Source: Vreelandella arcis (lineage in GTDB: Bacteria; Pseudomonadota; Gammaproteobacteria; Pseudomonadales; Halomonadaceae). Taken from it: a DNA stretch of 64,000 bases. How positions within the stretch are numbered: position 1 is the first letter of the stretch; each line of letters opens with the position of its first letter. Below are positions 1-10,442 of the stretch, one piece after another. The stretch lies in NCBI RefSeq assembly GCF_900103865.1, contig NZ_FNII01000001.1:186001-250000 (forward strand), given 5' to 3'. The notes beneath the pieces were generated by a model. The model was given only the letters and a program-made list of their open reading frames with translations, was not told where the DNA came from and did no database searches. Position numbers and translations under genes: made by a program.

Positions 1-698
1 CTTTCCGCGCGCACACGGGTGGCAGTATTAGCATCGTCTAGCGGCGCCAGAAGTGCAATTAATTCAGGGTCATGAAGTCGGCACTCGATGCCTAGTGCGC
101 CTTGGCCGCAGGCTGGCAAGCAAATTTCAGGTGGCATCGCTTGGGCGATGCGGTCGTCAAGGCCGAGACGTTTGAGGCCGGACGTCGCTAAGATGATCGC
201 CTCGAATTCGCCGCTATCCAGCTTGCCCAAACGGGTTTGCACATTGCCGCGCAGGTTCAAAATGGTGAGGTCGGGGCGTGCCTCGCGCATTTGTAGGCCG
301 CGGCGTAGGCTAGCCGTGCCTACCCGTGCGCCTTCGGGCAGTTCGTCTAGGCTTTGGTAATGGTTGGAGACAAACGCATCGGTAGGGTCGGAGCCATCCA
401 AAATCACTGACAGGCCCAGGCCCTCGGGGAAGTGCATGGGGACATCCTTCATGGAGTGAACCGCAATATCGGCGCGGCCATCCAGCATGGCGTCTTCTAG
501 CTCCTTAACAAATAACCCCTTGCCACCAATCTTAGAAAGCGGCGTATCGAGGATTTTGTCGCCCTTGGTCGAAAGTGGCACAAGCTCAACCTCAAGCCCG
601 CTGTGCACCGCCATCAGGCGGTCGCGTACATGCTCCGCTTGCCACATCGCCAATTGGCTTTTCCGTGTGGCGATGCGTAGTTTGGTGATAGATGCCAC
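1..698 (-). CDS. hemC: Hydroxymethylbilane synthase (porphobilinogen deaminase), C-terminus cut by window edge
   Basis: The enzyme polymerises four porphobilinogen molecules into hydroxymethylbilane in cytosolic haem biosynthesis. About 232 N-terminal residues are visible. They start [16 protein letters not shown] (substrate-binding loop), then [29 protein letters not shown] and GTASLRR, all family hallmarks. The cysteine that carries the dipyrromethane cofactor lies beyond base 1. I chose the GTG start at 698 because AAGGAG sits 7 bases upstream and the protein then begins where the family normally begins. The gene is divergent from the LOV gene, and a 20-bp inverted repeat lies in the shared promoter region. 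Identity is secure; only the missing C-terminus is unknown. Confidence 0.95.
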   Translation of the reverse strand, partial: MASITKLRIATRKSQLAMWQAEHVRDRLMAVHSGLEVELVPLSTKGDKILDTPLSKIGGKGLFVKELEDAMLDGRADIAVHSMKDVPMHFPEGLGLSVILDGSDPTDAFVSNHYQSLDELPEGARVGTASLRRGLQMREARPDLTILNLRGNVQTRLGKLDSGEFEAIILATSGLKRLGLDDRIAQAMPPEICLPACGQGALGIECRLHDPELIALLAPLDDANTATRVRAE

Positions 699-736
699 GT
701 TATACTCCTTAATTGCCGCGAACACGGCGCGTCTAA

Positions 737-756
737 TTATGATAGTTCCATCATAA
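737..756. promoter_or_regulatory. Inverted repeat in the hemC promoter region
   Basis: A perfect dyad, TTATGAT-N6-ATCATAA, lies 39 to 58 bases upstream of the hemC GTG. Read on the minus strand it contains TATGAT and TATCAT, either of which could act as a -10 box, so a protein bound here would block the hemC promoter. The regulator is not identifiable from sequence alone. Confidence 0.35.
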
Positions 757-837
757 AGCACCCGGCCACGCAGTAAAAATAACCACCATCAGGAACGATC
801 TTTACATGCGCCTTGCGATATTGCCCCAGGATACCCT

Positions 838-3264
838 ATGACACCCGCTGGACCGCATGGACAGCTGGATCAATTTTTCTTGCTTTCACATGATCTGTTT
901 TGCTGCATTGATCTAGATGGGCGAATGCTGCAAGTGAACCCTGCGTTTGAGACCTTGCTGGGTTACCCCGCCGACGCGCTGTTAGGCAAGCCCTGCGGTA
1001 AGGTGATTGACGAGCGCGATCATGGCGTCATTGAGGGGGTGCTGGCGCGCATCGTCGAGGGGCGCGATGTCGCCGCCTTCGAGGTGCGTGCGCGATCGGT
1101 GACGAGGGCGCTGCACTGGTTAGAGGTCGATCCTTCCCTTGGCGAGGGGGTGGTTTATGTGGTGGCGCGTGTGGTTACCGAGCGCAAGCGTGTAGAGGAA
1201 CATCTAAAGCGTACCCAGCAGTTGTTCGAGATTGTCGGCAAGACGGCGTTAATCGGTGGTTGGTATGTTGATATGGACGAGGGAAAGCCGATCTGGTCCG
1301 ACGAGGTGTGCCATATCCATGGCGTAGCGCCGGGTTTTCAACCGACTATCGATGAAGCCATCGCGTTTTATACCCCCACCTATCAGCCGCGTATCAGAGC
1401 ATACTTCGATGCCTGCTGTGAGCACGGGATTAGCTTCGACGACACCTTTGAAATCATTACGCACGATTATCAGCCGCTTTGGGTACGCGTGATTGGCAAA
1501 GCGGTATGCGATAGCGACGGCAACGTAATTCGGGTGCAGGGCTCCACCCAGGATATTACCCAACGCAAAGCCACCGAGCGCCAGCTGCAGCTGCTGGAGC
1601 GCAGTGTCGAATCAAGCACCAATGGTGTGTTGATTGTCGATGCAGGCCATGATGACCTCCCCATCGTGTATGCGAATACCGCTTTCGAGCGGATTACCGG
1701 CTATAGCCGTCAGGAGGCGCTGGGTCGCAACTGTCGCTTTTTGCAAGGCGAGGACACCGACCCCAACACCGTCAAGCAACTCCGCCAGGGCATTGCGGCT
1801 GAGTCCGAAGTGCACGTGGTGATTCGCAACTACCGGCGTAGCGGTGCGCCGTTTTGGAATGACCTGTACATTTCCCCGGTGCGCGATGACCTGGGCCAGG
1901 TGACCCATTTTGTTGGCGTACAAAATGATATTTCCGAACAGCGAGAATACCAAGCTCAACTGGCCTATAACGCTAGCCATGATGCGCTCACCGGGCTACC
2001 CAACCGGATGCTTCTGACGCAGCGGTTAGAGCAAGGCTGTTTGGTAGCACGCCGCTACCAGCGTCATTTAGCCGTGCTGTTTATCGATTTAGACGACTTT
2101 AAACCGATCAACGACACCTTAGGGCATGAGGTGGGTGATTTCATTCTGGTCGAAGTAGCCAAGCGGCTTGAAGATGAGCTTCGCCCTTGGGACACCATCG
2201 CGCGTTTTGGCGGCGATGAATTTGTGGTGTTACTGCCGGATCTGGCTCATGAAAACGACGTCATCCAGGTCGTCGAGCGGATTCTCAAACGGTTGGCGAC
2301 CCCCTACTGGCAGCGCGGCGGCGAACTGCGTATTACCGCGAGTATCGGGGTGGCGATGAACGACGGCTTGATCAGCGAGCCGCTTCAACTGATCCAGCAG
2401 GCCGATTTGGCGATGTACAAAGCTAAACGGCGAGGGCGAAATACCTGCCAATGGTATACCGACGACCTCAACCGTAAGGTGAGCGAGCGAGTCAGCCTAC
2501 GCAATGCGCTGCAACAGGCCATTGAGCAGGAGGAATTCGAGTTATATTTCCAACCGCAAATACACGGGCCCAGCGGTAGGGTCATCGGCGTAGAGGCGCT
2601 GATTCGTTGGCAACACCCCGAGCGCGGCTTTGTTTCCCCCGGCGACTTTATCCCCTTGGCGGAAGACACCGGCCAGATCATCCCGATTAGCGATTGGGTA
2701 TTGACCACCGCCTGCCGGGTGGCCAAACAGCTAAATGGGCTGGGCTTGGGGCGTATCACCATGGCAGTGAATGTGTCGCCCATGCAGTTTCAGCGCCCGG
2801 GGTTTTTAGCGTCTATTCAGCTGGTGTTGGAAGAAAGCGGGTTGGCCGCCGATTTGCTTGAGCTTGAGCTGACCGAAGGGGTGCTGATGGATAGCGCCGA
2901 GCAGGCGATTCAAGCGTTGCAGGATTTGCGACAGCTGGGCGTTCACATTGCCATGGACGATTTTGGCACTGGTTTTTCGAGCCTTAGCTATCTGAAACAT
3001 CTGCCGATCAATAAAATCAAGATTGACCGCTCGTTTATTAACGATGTGGTCAGCGACCACCGCGATGCGGCGATTGTCGAAGGCGTGTTGACTATGGCGG
3101 CCAAGCTGGATTTGGATGTGTTGGTGGAAGGCGTGGAAACCGCCGCGCAGTATGCCTACTTGCGCCAACAGCTTTGCGACTATTTCCAAGGCTTCTATTT
3201 TGCCCGCCCGATGCCCCTGGAGGCGCTACTAAGTTTTCTCTGCGAGCAGCAACGGCACTTATAG
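838..3264 (+). CDS. PAS-PAS-LOV-GGDEF-EAL blue-light-responsive cyclic-di-GMP enzyme
   Basis: This 808-residue protein has no membrane segment. PAS-like domains cover about residues 10-115 and 125-240. A third PAS (about 250-370) has the LOV signature GRNCRFLQ with the flavin-adduct cysteine at 299; flavin contacts N331, N341 and Q362 sit in NYRRSG, FWND and GVQND. The diguanylate cyclase domain keeps GGDEF (458-462) and an RxxD inhibitory site (449-452). The phosphodiesterase domain keeps EAL (586-588), with DDFGTGFSSL further on. Both output domains look catalytically intact, so light would shift the balance between making and breaking cyclic-di-GMP. The gene stands alone between hemC and argH. 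The ATG at 838 has only a weak ribosome site. Confidence 0.9.
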   Translation: MTPAGPHGQLDQFFLLSHDLFCCIDLDGRMLQVNPAFETLLGYPADALLGKPCGKVIDERDHGVIEGVLARIVEGRDVAAFEVRARSVTRALHWLEVDPSLGEGVVYVVARVVTERKRVEEHLKRTQQLFEIVGKTALIGGWYVDMDEGKPIWSDEVCHIHGVAPGFQPTIDEAIAFYTPTYQPRIRAYFDACCEHGISFDDTFEIITHDYQPLWVRVIGKAVCDSDGNVIRVQGSTQDITQRKATERQLQLLERSVESSTNGVLIVDAGHDDLPIVYANTAFERITGYSRQEALGRNCRFLQGEDTDPNTVKQLRQGIAAESEVHVVIRNYRRSGAPFWNDLYISPVRDDLGQVTHFVGVQNDISEQREYQAQLAYNASHDALTGLPNRMLLTQRLEQGCLVARRYQRHLAVLFIDLDDFKPINDTLGHEVGDFILVEVAKRLEDELRPWDTIARFGGDEFVVLLPDLAHENDVIQVVERILKRLATPYWQRGGELRITASIGVAMNDGLISEPLQLIQQADLAMYKAKRRGRNTCQWYTDDLNRKVSERVSLRNALQQAIEQEEFELYFQPQIHGPSGRVIGVEALIRWQHPERGFVSPGDFIPLAEDTGQIIPISDWVLTTACRVAKQLNGLGLGRITMAVNVSPMQFQRPGFLASIQLVLEESGLAADLLELELTEGVLMDSAEQAIQALQDLRQLGVHIAMDDFGTGFSSLSYLKHLPINKIKIDRSFINDVVSDHRDAAIVEGVLTMAAKLDLDVLVEGVETAAQYAYLRQQLCDYFQGFYFARPMPLEALLSFLCEQQRHL

Positions 3265-3453
3265 TTGACCAGTGTCGCTCGCGCCCAGGGTGATGGTGCA
3301 GCAGGCGTTTCGCCATCCCTCACGGTTGCGGCAGGCCCGTCAGACGAGTGCCGTGTTGCCGGATCGCTAAAACGGCGTGCCGCTCGGGTTGGTGACTCTG
3401 TTACACTTTCTGCTATTCGACTCTAATTGTTTTGTCAGCAGGATATGCCTCCG

Positions 3454-4860
3454 ATGAGCCAAGCTACGAACCAGTCTTGGGGCGGTCGCTTTAGCGAGCC
3501 CACCGATGCCTTTGTTGAACGCTTCACCGCGTCCGTTAATTTTGATCAGCGCCTGGCGCGCCAGGATATTCAGGGCTCCATTGCCCACGCGACGATGCTG
3601 GCCCGGGTGGGCGTGCTGACCGACGATGAGCGCGACGCGATTATCACCGGTCTGAGCGAGATTAAAGGCGAGATCGAACGCGGCGAGTTTGACTGGTCGG
3701 TGCCGCTGGAAGACGTGCACATGAATATTGAGGCGCGGCTGACCGAAAAGATTGGCATCACCGGTAAAAAACTGCATACCGGCCGCTCGCGCAACGACCA
3801 AGTGGCCACCGACATTCGCCTGTTCATGCGCGACGAAATCGACGTGATCGAAGCCGAGCTGGTTCGCCTGCGCGAGGGCATGATCGAGCTGGCGGATCGT
3901 GAAGCTGAGACCATCATGCCCGGTTTTACCCACCTGCAAACGGCCCAGCCGGTCACTTTTGGCCACCATTTGCTGGCCTGGCAGGAGATGCTTGCCCGCG
4001 ACCATGAGCGCTTATTGGACTGCCGCAAGCGCGTCAACGTGATGCCGCTGGGCGCCGCCGCCCTGGCCGGCACCACCTATCCCATCGACCGCCATGTGAC
4101 GGCAGAACTGCTAGGCTTTGAGCGCCCGGCAGAAAACTCGCTGGATGCCGTCTCGGATCGCGATTTCGCTATCGAATTCACCAGTTTCGCCAGCATTCTG
4201 TTGATGCACCTGTCGCGCATGAGTGAAGAACTGGTGCTGTGGACCAGCGCCCAGTTTGATTTTATCGACCTACCCGATCGTTTCTGCACCGGCTCGTCGA
4301 TCATGCCGCAGAAGAAAAACCCCGACGTCCCCGAACTGGTGCGCGGCAAAACCGGGCGTATCTATGGCCATTTAATGAGCTTGCTCACGCTGATGAAGTC
4401 TCAACCGTTGGCCTATAACAAAGACAACCAAGAAGACAAAGAGCCGCTTTTCGATGCGGTGGATACCGTACGCGATTGCTTGAAAGCCTTTGCCGATATG
4501 GTACCGGCCATCGAGCCCAAAAAAGCCAGCATGCTTGAGGCTGCACGGCGTGGGTTTTCCACCGCCACGGATTTGGCCGACTACCTGGTACGCAAAGGGG
4601 TGGCCTTCCGCGATGCCCATGAAATCGTTGGCCAATCGGTGGCATACGGTTTAAAAACCGAAAAAGACCTGTCGGAAATGACCCTTGATGAGCTCAAGCA
4701 GTTCTCCGACACCATCGAACAGGATGTTTTCGAGGTGTTAACCCTGGAAGGCTCTGTTGCCGCGCGTAACCATATCGGCGGCACCGCCCCCGATCAGGTG
4801 CGCGCTGCCGCCCAACGCGCCCGCGATTCGCTGGCTTCAATGCAGGGGGCTGGGCAATGA
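3454..4860 (+). CDS. argH: Argininosuccinate lyase
   Basis: Cleaves argininosuccinate to arginine and fumarate, the last step of arginine synthesis, in the cytosol. The 468-residue protein opens with SWGGRF, has TGRSRNDQ early on, and carries the fumarase/aspartase-superfamily signature [11 protein letters not shown] at residues 280-290, which includes the catalytic serine loop. Length is normal for the family. An in-frame TTG (3427) and ATG (3445) lie upstream, but AGGA is correctly spaced only for the ATG at 3454, and the protein then starts [13 protein letters not shown] as homologues do. The stop overlaps the ATG of the next small lipoprotein gene (ATGA), so this heads the argH-lptM-lysA-dapF run. 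Confidence 0.97.
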   Translation: MSQATNQSWGGRFSEPTDAFVERFTASVNFDQRLARQDIQGSIAHATMLARVGVLTDDERDAIITGLSEIKGEIERGEFDWSVPLEDVHMNIEARLTEKIGITGKKLHTGRSRNDQVATDIRLFMRDEIDVIEAELVRLREGMIELADREAETIMPGFTHLQTAQPVTFGHHLLAWQEMLARDHERLLDCRKRVNVMPLGAAALAGTTYPIDRHVTAELLGFERPAENSLDAVSDRDFAIEFTSFASILLMHLSRMSEELVLWTSAQFDFIDLPDRFCTGSSIMPQKKNPDVPELVRGKTGRIYGHLMSLLTLMKSQPLAYNKDNQEDKEPLFDAVDTVRDCLKAFADMVPAIEPKKASMLEAARRGFSTATDLADYLVRKGVAFRDAHEIVGQSVAYGLKTEKDLSEMTLDELKQFSDTIEQDVFEVLTLEGSVAARNHIGGTAPDQVRAAAQRARDSLASMQGAGQ

Positions 4861-4964
4861 AAAATATCGCTTTACTCGCGGTGGTCGCGCTGTTGCTTGT
4901 TGGCTGCGGACAAAAAGGGCCGCTCTATCTGCCCGACGACGATGCTACTCAGCAGGAGGGCTAA
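4857..4964 (+). CDS. lptM: LptM/YifL-type small lipoprotein, 35 aa
   Basis: A 35-residue lipoprotein precursor. It has a charged start (MKN), a hydrophobic stretch, the lipobox LVGC with the acylated cysteine at residue 17, then GQKGPLYLP, a motif I recognise from the LptM (YifL) family. LptM helps assemble the LPS translocon LptDE at the outer membrane. It overlaps argH by four bases (ATGA), and its TAA is followed directly by the GTG of lysA, so translation is probably coupled. Position between argH and lysA/dapF matches the usual location in gammaproteobacteria. Confidence 0.88.
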   Translation: MKNIALLAVVALLLVGCGQKGPLYLPDDDATQQEG

Positions 4965-6236
4965 GTGGATCATTTTAACTACCGTGATGGCCTGCTATAC
5001 GCCGAAGAAGTGCCGCTTGAACAGATTGCCGAGGACTACGGCACACCTTGCTATGTCTACTCAAAAGCGACCCTGACGCGGCATTTTCGCGCCTATACCG
5101 ACGCCTTGGGTAGCCATCCGCATTTGATTTGCTACGCAGTGAAAGCTAACTCCAATATCGCCGTACTGGGGCTTTTAGCGAAGCTAGGCGCCGGGTTTGA
5201 TATTGTCTCGGTGGGCGAGCTTGAGCGGGTTCTTAAAGCCGGTGGCGACCCAGCGAAAGTGGTGTTTTCCGGCGTCGCCAAGCAGGCACACGAAATGGCT
5301 CGTGCGCTGGATGTGGGCATTAAGTGCTTTAACGTCGAGTCGCGCCCCGAGCTTGAGCGGCTCAACGCCGTGGCCGGTGAGCGTGGTCAGGTGGCCCCGG
5401 TATCGCTGCGGGTCAATCCCGACGTAGATGCTGGCACGCACCCGTATATTTCGACCGGCCTAAAAGACAACAAGTTTGGTATTCCCATCGACGATGCTCT
5501 GGCGGTGTATGAACTGGCCGCGAGTCTGCCTAATCTTCAGGTTAAAGGGCTGGATTGCCATATCGGCTCGCAGCTTACCGAGACGGCGCCGTTTCTCGAT
5601 GCGCTGGAGCGGTTGTTGATGCTAATGGAGCGGCTGCGCGAGCGTGGCATTGAGATTGACCATCTGGACTTGGGCGGCGGACTCGGTGTGCCTTACCGTG
5701 ATGAAACTCCGCCCCACCCATTTGATTACGCCAGCCAGCTGCTTGCGCGTCTGTCGCGCTGGGAAGGCGGCGAACGGCTCACGCTGCTGTTCGAACCCGG
5801 CCGTTCGATTGCCGCCAACGCCGGGGTCATGCTGACGCGGGTAGAGTTCCTAAAACCCGGCGAGACCAAGAATTTCGCCATCGTTGATGCCGCCATGAAC
5901 GATCTGATTCGCCCGGCGCTGTATCAGGCGTGGCAGGCCATTGTACCGGTGGATACGCGCCCGGTGCGCGAAACCGCCATCTACGATGTGGTCGGCCCGG
6001 TCTGCGAAACGGGGGATTTTCTCGGCCAGGAGCGCGAGCTGGCGATTGCCCCCGGCGACCTACTCGCCGTGCGTTCTGCCGGTGCCTATGGTTTTGTGAT
6101 GGCCTCCAACTACAACAGCCGCCCGCGGCCCGCCGAGGTCATGGTGGATGGCGAGCACTGCTACGTGGTGCGCGCGCGTGAAACGCTGGAAAGCCTGTGG
6201 GCCGGTGAAGCGCTGCTGCCCGAAGGAGCCTGCTGA
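4965..6236 (+). CDS. lysA: Diaminopimelate decarboxylase
   Basis: Decarboxylates meso-diaminopimelate to L-lysine using PLP, the last step of lysine synthesis. The fold-III PLP lysine is K60 in YAVKAN. HIGSQ, the glycine-rich GGGLGVPY and EPGRS (phosphate binding) follow in order, and the C-terminal partner cysteine is C347 in GPVCETG. Length is 423 residues, normal for the family. The start is GTG, placed immediately after the lptM stop; an AGGAGG lies within the end of lptM. dapF follows with a one-base overlap, so substrate supply and consumption are encoded together. Confidence 0.97.
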   Translation: MDHFNYRDGLLYAEEVPLEQIAEDYGTPCYVYSKATLTRHFRAYTDALGSHPHLICYAVKANSNIAVLGLLAKLGAGFDIVSVGELERVLKAGGDPAKVVFSGVAKQAHEMARALDVGIKCFNVESRPELERLNAVAGERGQVAPVSLRVNPDVDAGTHPYISTGLKDNKFGIPIDDALAVYELAASLPNLQVKGLDCHIGSQLTETAPFLDALERLLMLMERLRERGIEIDHLDLGGGLGVPYRDETPPHPFDYASQLLARLSRWEGGERLTLLFEPGRSIAANAGVMLTRVEFLKPGETKNFAIVDAAMNDLIRPALYQAWQAIVPVDTRPVRETAIYDVVGPVCETGDFLGQERELAIAPGDLLAVRSAGAYGFVMASNYNSRPRPAEVMVDGEHCYVVRARETLESLWAGEALLPEGAC

Positions 6237-7069
6237 TGCTGCTGCACTTCACCAAAATGCACGGCTTGGGCAATGACTTTATGGTGGTTGATCTGGTCAC
6301 CCAGCGTGCCCGGCTGCGTGACGAGCAGATTCGCCAACTGGCCGACCGGCGCTTTGGGATTGGCTTTGATCAGTTATTGATCGTCGAGCCGCCCCGCGAC
6401 CCCGACATGGATTTTCGCTATCGGATTTACAACGCCGACGGTAGCGAAGTCGAAAACTGCGGTAACGGTGCGCGCTGCTTTGCACGCTTTGTCCGCGAGC
6501 AACGCCTGACCCACAAGCACGAGATCCGTGTGGAAACCGCTGGCGGCCCACTGGTGTTGAACGTGCAGCACGACGGCATGGTGCGAGTGGATATGGGTCA
6601 GCCGCGTTTTAATCCGGCCATAGTACCGTTCGACGCGCCGGGCGATAAGCCATTGCACGAGGTCGAGGTAGACGGCGAAACGCTGGCGATGGGCGTGGTG
6701 TCGATGGGTAATCCCCACGCGGTCTTGCAGGTTGATAACGTTGATGCCGCCCCTGTCGAGCGCCTTGGCCCGCTCATTGAAGCGCACCCACGGTTTCCCA
6801 AGCGGGTGAACGTGGGCTTTATGCAGGTACTATCAGCTAGCGAAATCCGTCTGCGGGTGTTTGAACGCGGCAGTGGCGAAACACTAGCCTGTGGTACGGG
6901 GGCGTGTGCCGCCGTGGCCAGCGGTATTCGCCAAGGACTGTTAAAAAGCCCGGTACGCGTGCATTTATCCGGCGGCGAACTGAGCATTGAGTGGCCGTCC
7001 CCCGAGGGCGCGCTGATCATGGTGGGCCCGGCGACGCGTGTGTTCGATGGCCGGGTAGCAATTTACTAA
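6236..7069 (+). CDS. dapF: Diaminopimelate epimerase
   Basis: Interconverts LL- and meso-diaminopimelate without a cofactor, feeding both lysine and peptidoglycan synthesis. The two catalytic cysteines are visible: C75 in ENCGNGARC and C219 in ACGTGAC, matching the spacing of the E. coli enzyme. Length is 277 residues, typical. The ATG overlaps the lysA stop by one base (TGATG), indicating translational coupling. The next gene starts 71 bases downstream with its own strong ribosome site. Confidence 0.98.
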   Translation: MLLHFTKMHGLGNDFMVVDLVTQRARLRDEQIRQLADRRFGIGFDQLLIVEPPRDPDMDFRYRIYNADGSEVENCGNGARCFARFVREQRLTHKHEIRVETAGGPLVLNVQHDGMVRVDMGQPRFNPAIVPFDAPGDKPLHEVEVDGETLAMGVVSMGNPHAVLQVDNVDAAPVERLGPLIEAHPRFPKRVNVGFMQVLSASEIRLRVFERGSGETLACGTGACAAVASGIRQGLLKSPVRVHLSGGELSIEWPSPEGALIMVGPATRVFDGRVAIY

Positions 7070-7140
7070 TCCCAATGACTTACCGGCTTGCCAGCCGAGC
7101 CTAAAGCGAACAGTCTTTCACTAACCCAAGGAGAACGGCG

Positions 7141-7851
7141 ATGTCTCAAGCCCCCGAACCTCGCAAAACGCTCGACCCCGACCAAGTCGCGTTTTGGCTG
7201 GCTCGTCATCCCGATTTCTTTGTGGGTCGGGAAGGCTTATTGCAGCAGTTGCAGGTTCCCCATCCGCATATCGAGGGAGCGGTCTCGCTGTTGGAGCGGC
7301 TAGTGATCGATTTACGCCAGCGTGCCGAGACCGCCGAGGGGCGTCTTGAGCATTTGCTGGAAACCGCCCGCCACAACGAGGCCCAGTATCGTCGCCTGCG
7401 CGAGACGCTGCTGGCGCTGGTGGAAGCTGATACCCGCGACGCCCTGGCCCAGGCGCTGGCAACCCAGCTGAGCGAGCGTTTCAACACGCCCGCGATGGCG
7501 CTCTGGTGCCCCGCCACGCTAAGCGACAGCGAACCGTCGCCACCGCAACCGCCACGTCATGTTTTAGATCAGCACGCCGGGGCGCGGCTGGCGGCGTTGC
7601 TCGATGGGCGCACCAGTCGTTGCGCCAAGCTTAGCGTTAGCGATTGGAAGTGCTTGTTGCCCCACGTGAAGGCGCCGCGCAAAGCAGGGTCATGCGCGAT
7701 CTCGCGTCTCTCGGCGGGCGAATCGATGGGCTACTTGCTGCTCGCTAGCCCCGACGCTGACCAGTATCGAGCCAGTATGGACACGCTGTTTACCGAGTAT
7801 TTAGGCGATATCGTCGCGCGGCTGCTGATCCGCTTGAACCCCCATGAATGA
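7141..7851 (+). CDS. DUF484 family protein
   Basis: A 236-residue cytosolic protein of the DUF484 (YigA-like) family. Near the N-terminus is FWLARHPDFFV, followed by a heptad-rich helix (about residues 50-85) and a GAF-like C-terminal half. Its biochemical role is unknown. The location between dapF and xerC is conserved in many gammaproteobacteria, which is the main clue beyond sequence. AAGGAG eight bases upstream supports the ATG. It overlaps xerC by eight bases. Confidence 0.85.
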   Translation: MSQAPEPRKTLDPDQVAFWLARHPDFFVGREGLLQQLQVPHPHIEGAVSLLERLVIDLRQRAETAEGRLEHLLETARHNEAQYRRLRETLLALVEADTRDALAQALATQLSERFNTPAMALWCPATLSDSEPSPPQPPRHVLDQHAGARLAALLDGRTSRCAKLSVSDWKCLLPHVKAPRKAGSCAISRLSAGESMGYLLLASPDADQYRASMDTLFTEYLGDIVARLLIRLNPHE

Positions 7852-8752
7852 AGCCGCTATCCGCCAGCACGCGGAGGCGTTTCTTGTCGCGCTGGCGAGC
7901 CACTCAAGCCCGGCCACGGTAGCGGCTTACCGTCAGGATACCGCTGCGCTCTGCGCGTTTGTCAGCCGTCAAACGGGTGACACCCTTGCCTTTGATCAAC
8001 ATCTATTGCGCGCCTTTTTGGGCGCCGAGCGCCGCCGGGGGCTTGCGCCGCGTAGCTTGGCACGGCGCCGTGCGGCGCTATCACGGTTTGCCGACTATCT
8101 GGTGAAACAAGGGGTTATCGACGATAACCCGCTGGATCTGGTGCGTACTCCCAAGCAACCCCAACACTTACCACGGCCGGTGGATGTGGACACGCTGGCG
8201 CGTTTTCTGGATATGCCGCACGATGACTCGCCGCTGGCGCGTCGTGATCAGGCGATGCTGGAGTTGCTGTATTCAAGCGGCTTGCGTTTGGCGGAGCTGG
8301 CCGCACTAGACCTCAACGCCTTGGAACCGACGCGCGTGCGCGTGCTGGGTAAGGGCGGTAAACCACGCCAAGTGCCGGTGGGGAGCCGGGCTCAGCAGGC
8401 GCTGGCGGCGTGGCTGAGCGCGCGGCCAAGTTTGGCTCCTGACGATGAATCGGCGTTGTTTGTGGGACAGCGCGGGTCACGTTTAGGCCACCGAGCGATT
8501 CAAAAGCGCTTGGCTCAGTTGGCCATTCAGCGGGGGCTGCCGGAACACTTGCACCCTCACCGGCTACGCCACTCGTTCGCCAGCCATCTGCTGGAATCCA
8601 GCCAAGACCTGCGCGCGGTTCAGGAATTGCTGGGCCATGCCAACCTCTCGACCACCCAAGTTTATACGCGGCTAGACTGGCAGCACTTGGCGACGAGCTA
8701 CGATGCCGCACACCCCCGAGCGAAGCGCCGCCCGACACGGAGTGAGCCATGA
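7844..8752 (+). CDS. xerC: Tyrosine recombinase XerC
   Basis: Site-specific recombinase that, with XerD, resolves chromosome dimers at dif. The 302-residue protein has the N-terminal SAM-like core-binding domain and the C-terminal catalytic domain. Catalytic residues are visible: R148 in SSGLRLAE, the lysine in GKGGKPRQ, HRLRH, LGH, and the nucleophile Y274 in VYTRLD. Positions agree with E. coli XerC. It overlaps the DUF484 gene upstream and the phosphatase gene downstream by four bases (ATGA), so the three are one translational unit. XerD would be elsewhere, and no dif-like site is evident here. Confidence 0.96.
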   Translation: MNEAAIRQHAEAFLVALASHSSPATVAAYRQDTAALCAFVSRQTGDTLAFDQHLLRAFLGAERRRGLAPRSLARRRAALSRFADYLVKQGVIDDNPLDLVRTPKQPQHLPRPVDVDTLARFLDMPHDDSPLARRDQAMLELLYSSGLRLAELAALDLNALEPTRVRVLGKGGKPRQVPVGSRAQQALAAWLSARPSLAPDDESALFVGQRGSRLGHRAIQKRLAQLAIQRGLPEHLHPHRLRHSFASHLLESSQDLRAVQELLGHANLSTTQVYTRLDWQHLATSYDAAHPRAKRRPTRSEP

Positions 8753-9486
8753 CCTCTCTTAAGGCGATCACCTTCGATTTAGACGATACGCTATGGGATA
8801 ACAGCGGGGTGATGGCGCGAACGGAAACGGGGCACTACGGCTGGCTGCTCGAGGCGCTACCCCCTTGGTTAGCTGAGCGCCGTTGGCCGCAGTGGGCGTT
8901 AAGCCACGAAGACGGCCTGCAAGATTACCTTCAGCGTCGCCAACGGATTGCCGCTGAGGTGCCCGAGCGGCGCGGTGACTTTACTTGGTTACGCTTGCGT
9001 GCTTTGGAAGCTCAGCTAGAAGCCCACGGTTTGCCGCGCAGTGCTGCTCAGCTTTGGGCTGCTGCGGCCATGAATGAATTCCATCGACTCCGGGTGCAGG
9101 TCACACCGCATCCCGAGGCGGCCGACTTATTGACGGCTCTGGGGCAGCGCTATCGTCTGGCGGCGATTACCAACGGCAATATTCATCTCAAACGCCAACC
9201 CTTGGCGGGCTACTTCTCAGTGGCGATTGCCGCCGGTGAGCTATTGACGCCAAAGCCTGATCCCAAGGCGTTTCTCACCGCGCTCGCGCGTCTCAACGTC
9301 GCGCCGGAACACGCCATGCATGTGGGCGATTCCTGGGAAGAAGACGTGCTACCTGCCCAGCAGTTGGGCATGCATGCAGTGTGGATATCTGAGACGTGCG
9401 TCGACGCATTGCCAGAAGGTGTCTATCAAATTGCCCATATCAAGGAGTTGCCCGGCGTGCTAAACGCGCTGAAAGCACCCTATTGA
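8749..9486 (+). CDS. yigB: HAD-family hydrolase, YigB-like
   Basis: A 245-residue haloacid-dehalogenase-superfamily phosphatase. Motif I is [10 protein letters not shown] with the nucleophilic aspartate, motif II is the ITNGN region, the lysine of motif III is in LTPKPDP, and motif IV is [10 protein letters not shown]. YigB in E. coli can act as 5-amino-6-(5-phosphoribitylamino)uracil phosphatase in riboflavin synthesis; I transfer that function from position next to xerC and overall likeness. It overlaps xerC by four bases, and its end overlaps the convergent engB by seven bases. Confidence 0.85.
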   Translation: MTSLKAITFDLDDTLWDNSGVMARTETGHYGWLLEALPPWLAERRWPQWALSHEDGLQDYLQRRQRIAAEVPERRGDFTWLRLRALEAQLEAHGLPRSAAQLWAAAAMNEFHRLRVQVTPHPEAADLLTALGQRYRLAAITNGNIHLKRQPLAGYFSVAIAAGELLTPKPDPKAFLTALARLNVAPEHAMHVGDSWEEDVLPAQQLGMHAVWISETCVDALPEGVYQIAHIKELPGVLNALKAPY

Positions 9487-10115
9487 GGGGTATGCAGCCA
9501 CTGATCCAAGCGTTGCGCAAGGCTATCGACGCCGTCGCGTTTGAGCGACGAAAACAGCTGAACCGACACCAGGTCTTCCCATTCCTGTAAGCGCGAGCGT
9601 ACTTTTTGCAGCGCCGCACTGGCGGGGCCTTTTTTCAGCTTATCGGCTTTGGTGAGCAAAATATGCACCGGCATGTCGCGCTGATCGGCAAAGCCCAGCA
9701 TCATTTGGTCAAATTCGGTGAGCGGGTGGCGCGCATCCATTAACAGCACGAGCCCGCGCAGGCTTAAGCGACTGTGCAAGTAGTCAGACAGGTGCTTCTG
9801 CCACTCCAGCTTGACGGCTTCCGGCACTTGGGCATAGCCATAGCCAGGCAGGTCAACCAGCCGACACGCCTCGTTGTTCATCACGCTAAAAAAGTTGATC
9901 AGCTGAGTTCGGCCTGGGGTGCGCGAGGTGCGCGCCAGCGCTTTCTGCTGGGTGAGGGCATTAATCGCGCTGGATTTGCCCGCGTTGGAGCGCCCGGCAA
10001 ACGCGACTTCGGCACCGGTATCCTCCGGGCACTTTGCAAGCGTAGGCGCGCTGGTCATAAATTGCGCGGTGGGGTAATTAAGTCGCACAACTGGACTATC
10101 ATGGTAGGTAGGCAT
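9480..10115 (-). CDS. engB: Ribosome-biogenesis GTPase EngB (YihA/YsxC)
   Basis: A small essential TRAFAC-class GTPase that acts in large-subunit ribosome assembly. The P-loop is GRSNAGKSS, the switch II region is [10 protein letters not shown], and the base-specificity motif is TKADKL. The N-terminus (AQFMTSAP) and length of 211 residues are normal. It is transcribed toward the xerC operon, with the two 3' ends overlapping by seven bases. Divergent neighbour is the cytochrome c4 gene, 327 bases away, an arrangement also seen in Pseudomonas. Confidence 0.96.
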   Translation of the reverse strand: MPTYHDSPVVRLNYPTAQFMTSAPTLAKCPEDTGAEVAFAGRSNAGKSSAINALTQQKALARTSRTPGRTQLINFFSVMNNEACRLVDLPGYGYAQVPEAVKLEWQKHLSDYLHSRLSLRGLVLLMDARHPLTEFDQMMLGFADQRDMPVHILLTKADKLKKGPASAALQKVRSRLQEWEDLVSVQLFSSLKRDGVDSLAQRLDQWLHTPQ

Positions 10116-10442
10116 GGCATTGATCCTGACAAACTAAGAGAAAAAACAATGAGTAAAGGTGGCCATGAATGCGCGACGACATTTGCGACGACAAAGGCGA
10201 GCGGCACCGCGACGAATAGCCTCTGGTGTCGTTGAACGACAACATTCCTCCTATCCTGAGGCTTCGTTATACTGAGCAAAGCGATATGTCTTTGAACTGG
10301 GGCTAGTGTAACACCGCGCTTTGTCGGGCAGCGACTAACCTGTTGGGTTGTTTACACGGGTAGCGGTTCGTTATGCCAGTGCCTTAGTCAGCGCCTCGTG
10401 TATGATTACAATATTAACTACTTACATAAAAATGGACGAGCG
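10116..10442. other. Intergenic region between engB and the cytochrome c4 gene
   Basis: This 327-base gap separates divergent genes and must hold both promoters. The AT-rich stretch near 10400-10430 is the likely core of the cytochrome promoter. Two small open frames occur (28 codons from 10149 on the plus strand, and a minus-strand frame across 10055-10279). Neither has a convincing ribosome site or recognisable product. I see no repeat or hairpin of note. Confidence 0.5.

Noticed and set aside
10149..10235. Possible 28-codon peptide upstream of cytochrome c4
   Set aside because: No clear ribosome site, no hydrophobic or conserved pattern, and it lies in a promoter region.
10055..10279. Minus-strand frame of 74 codons overlapping the start of engB
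   Set aside because: It overlaps the engB start region in another frame and has no family likeness or good ribosome site.
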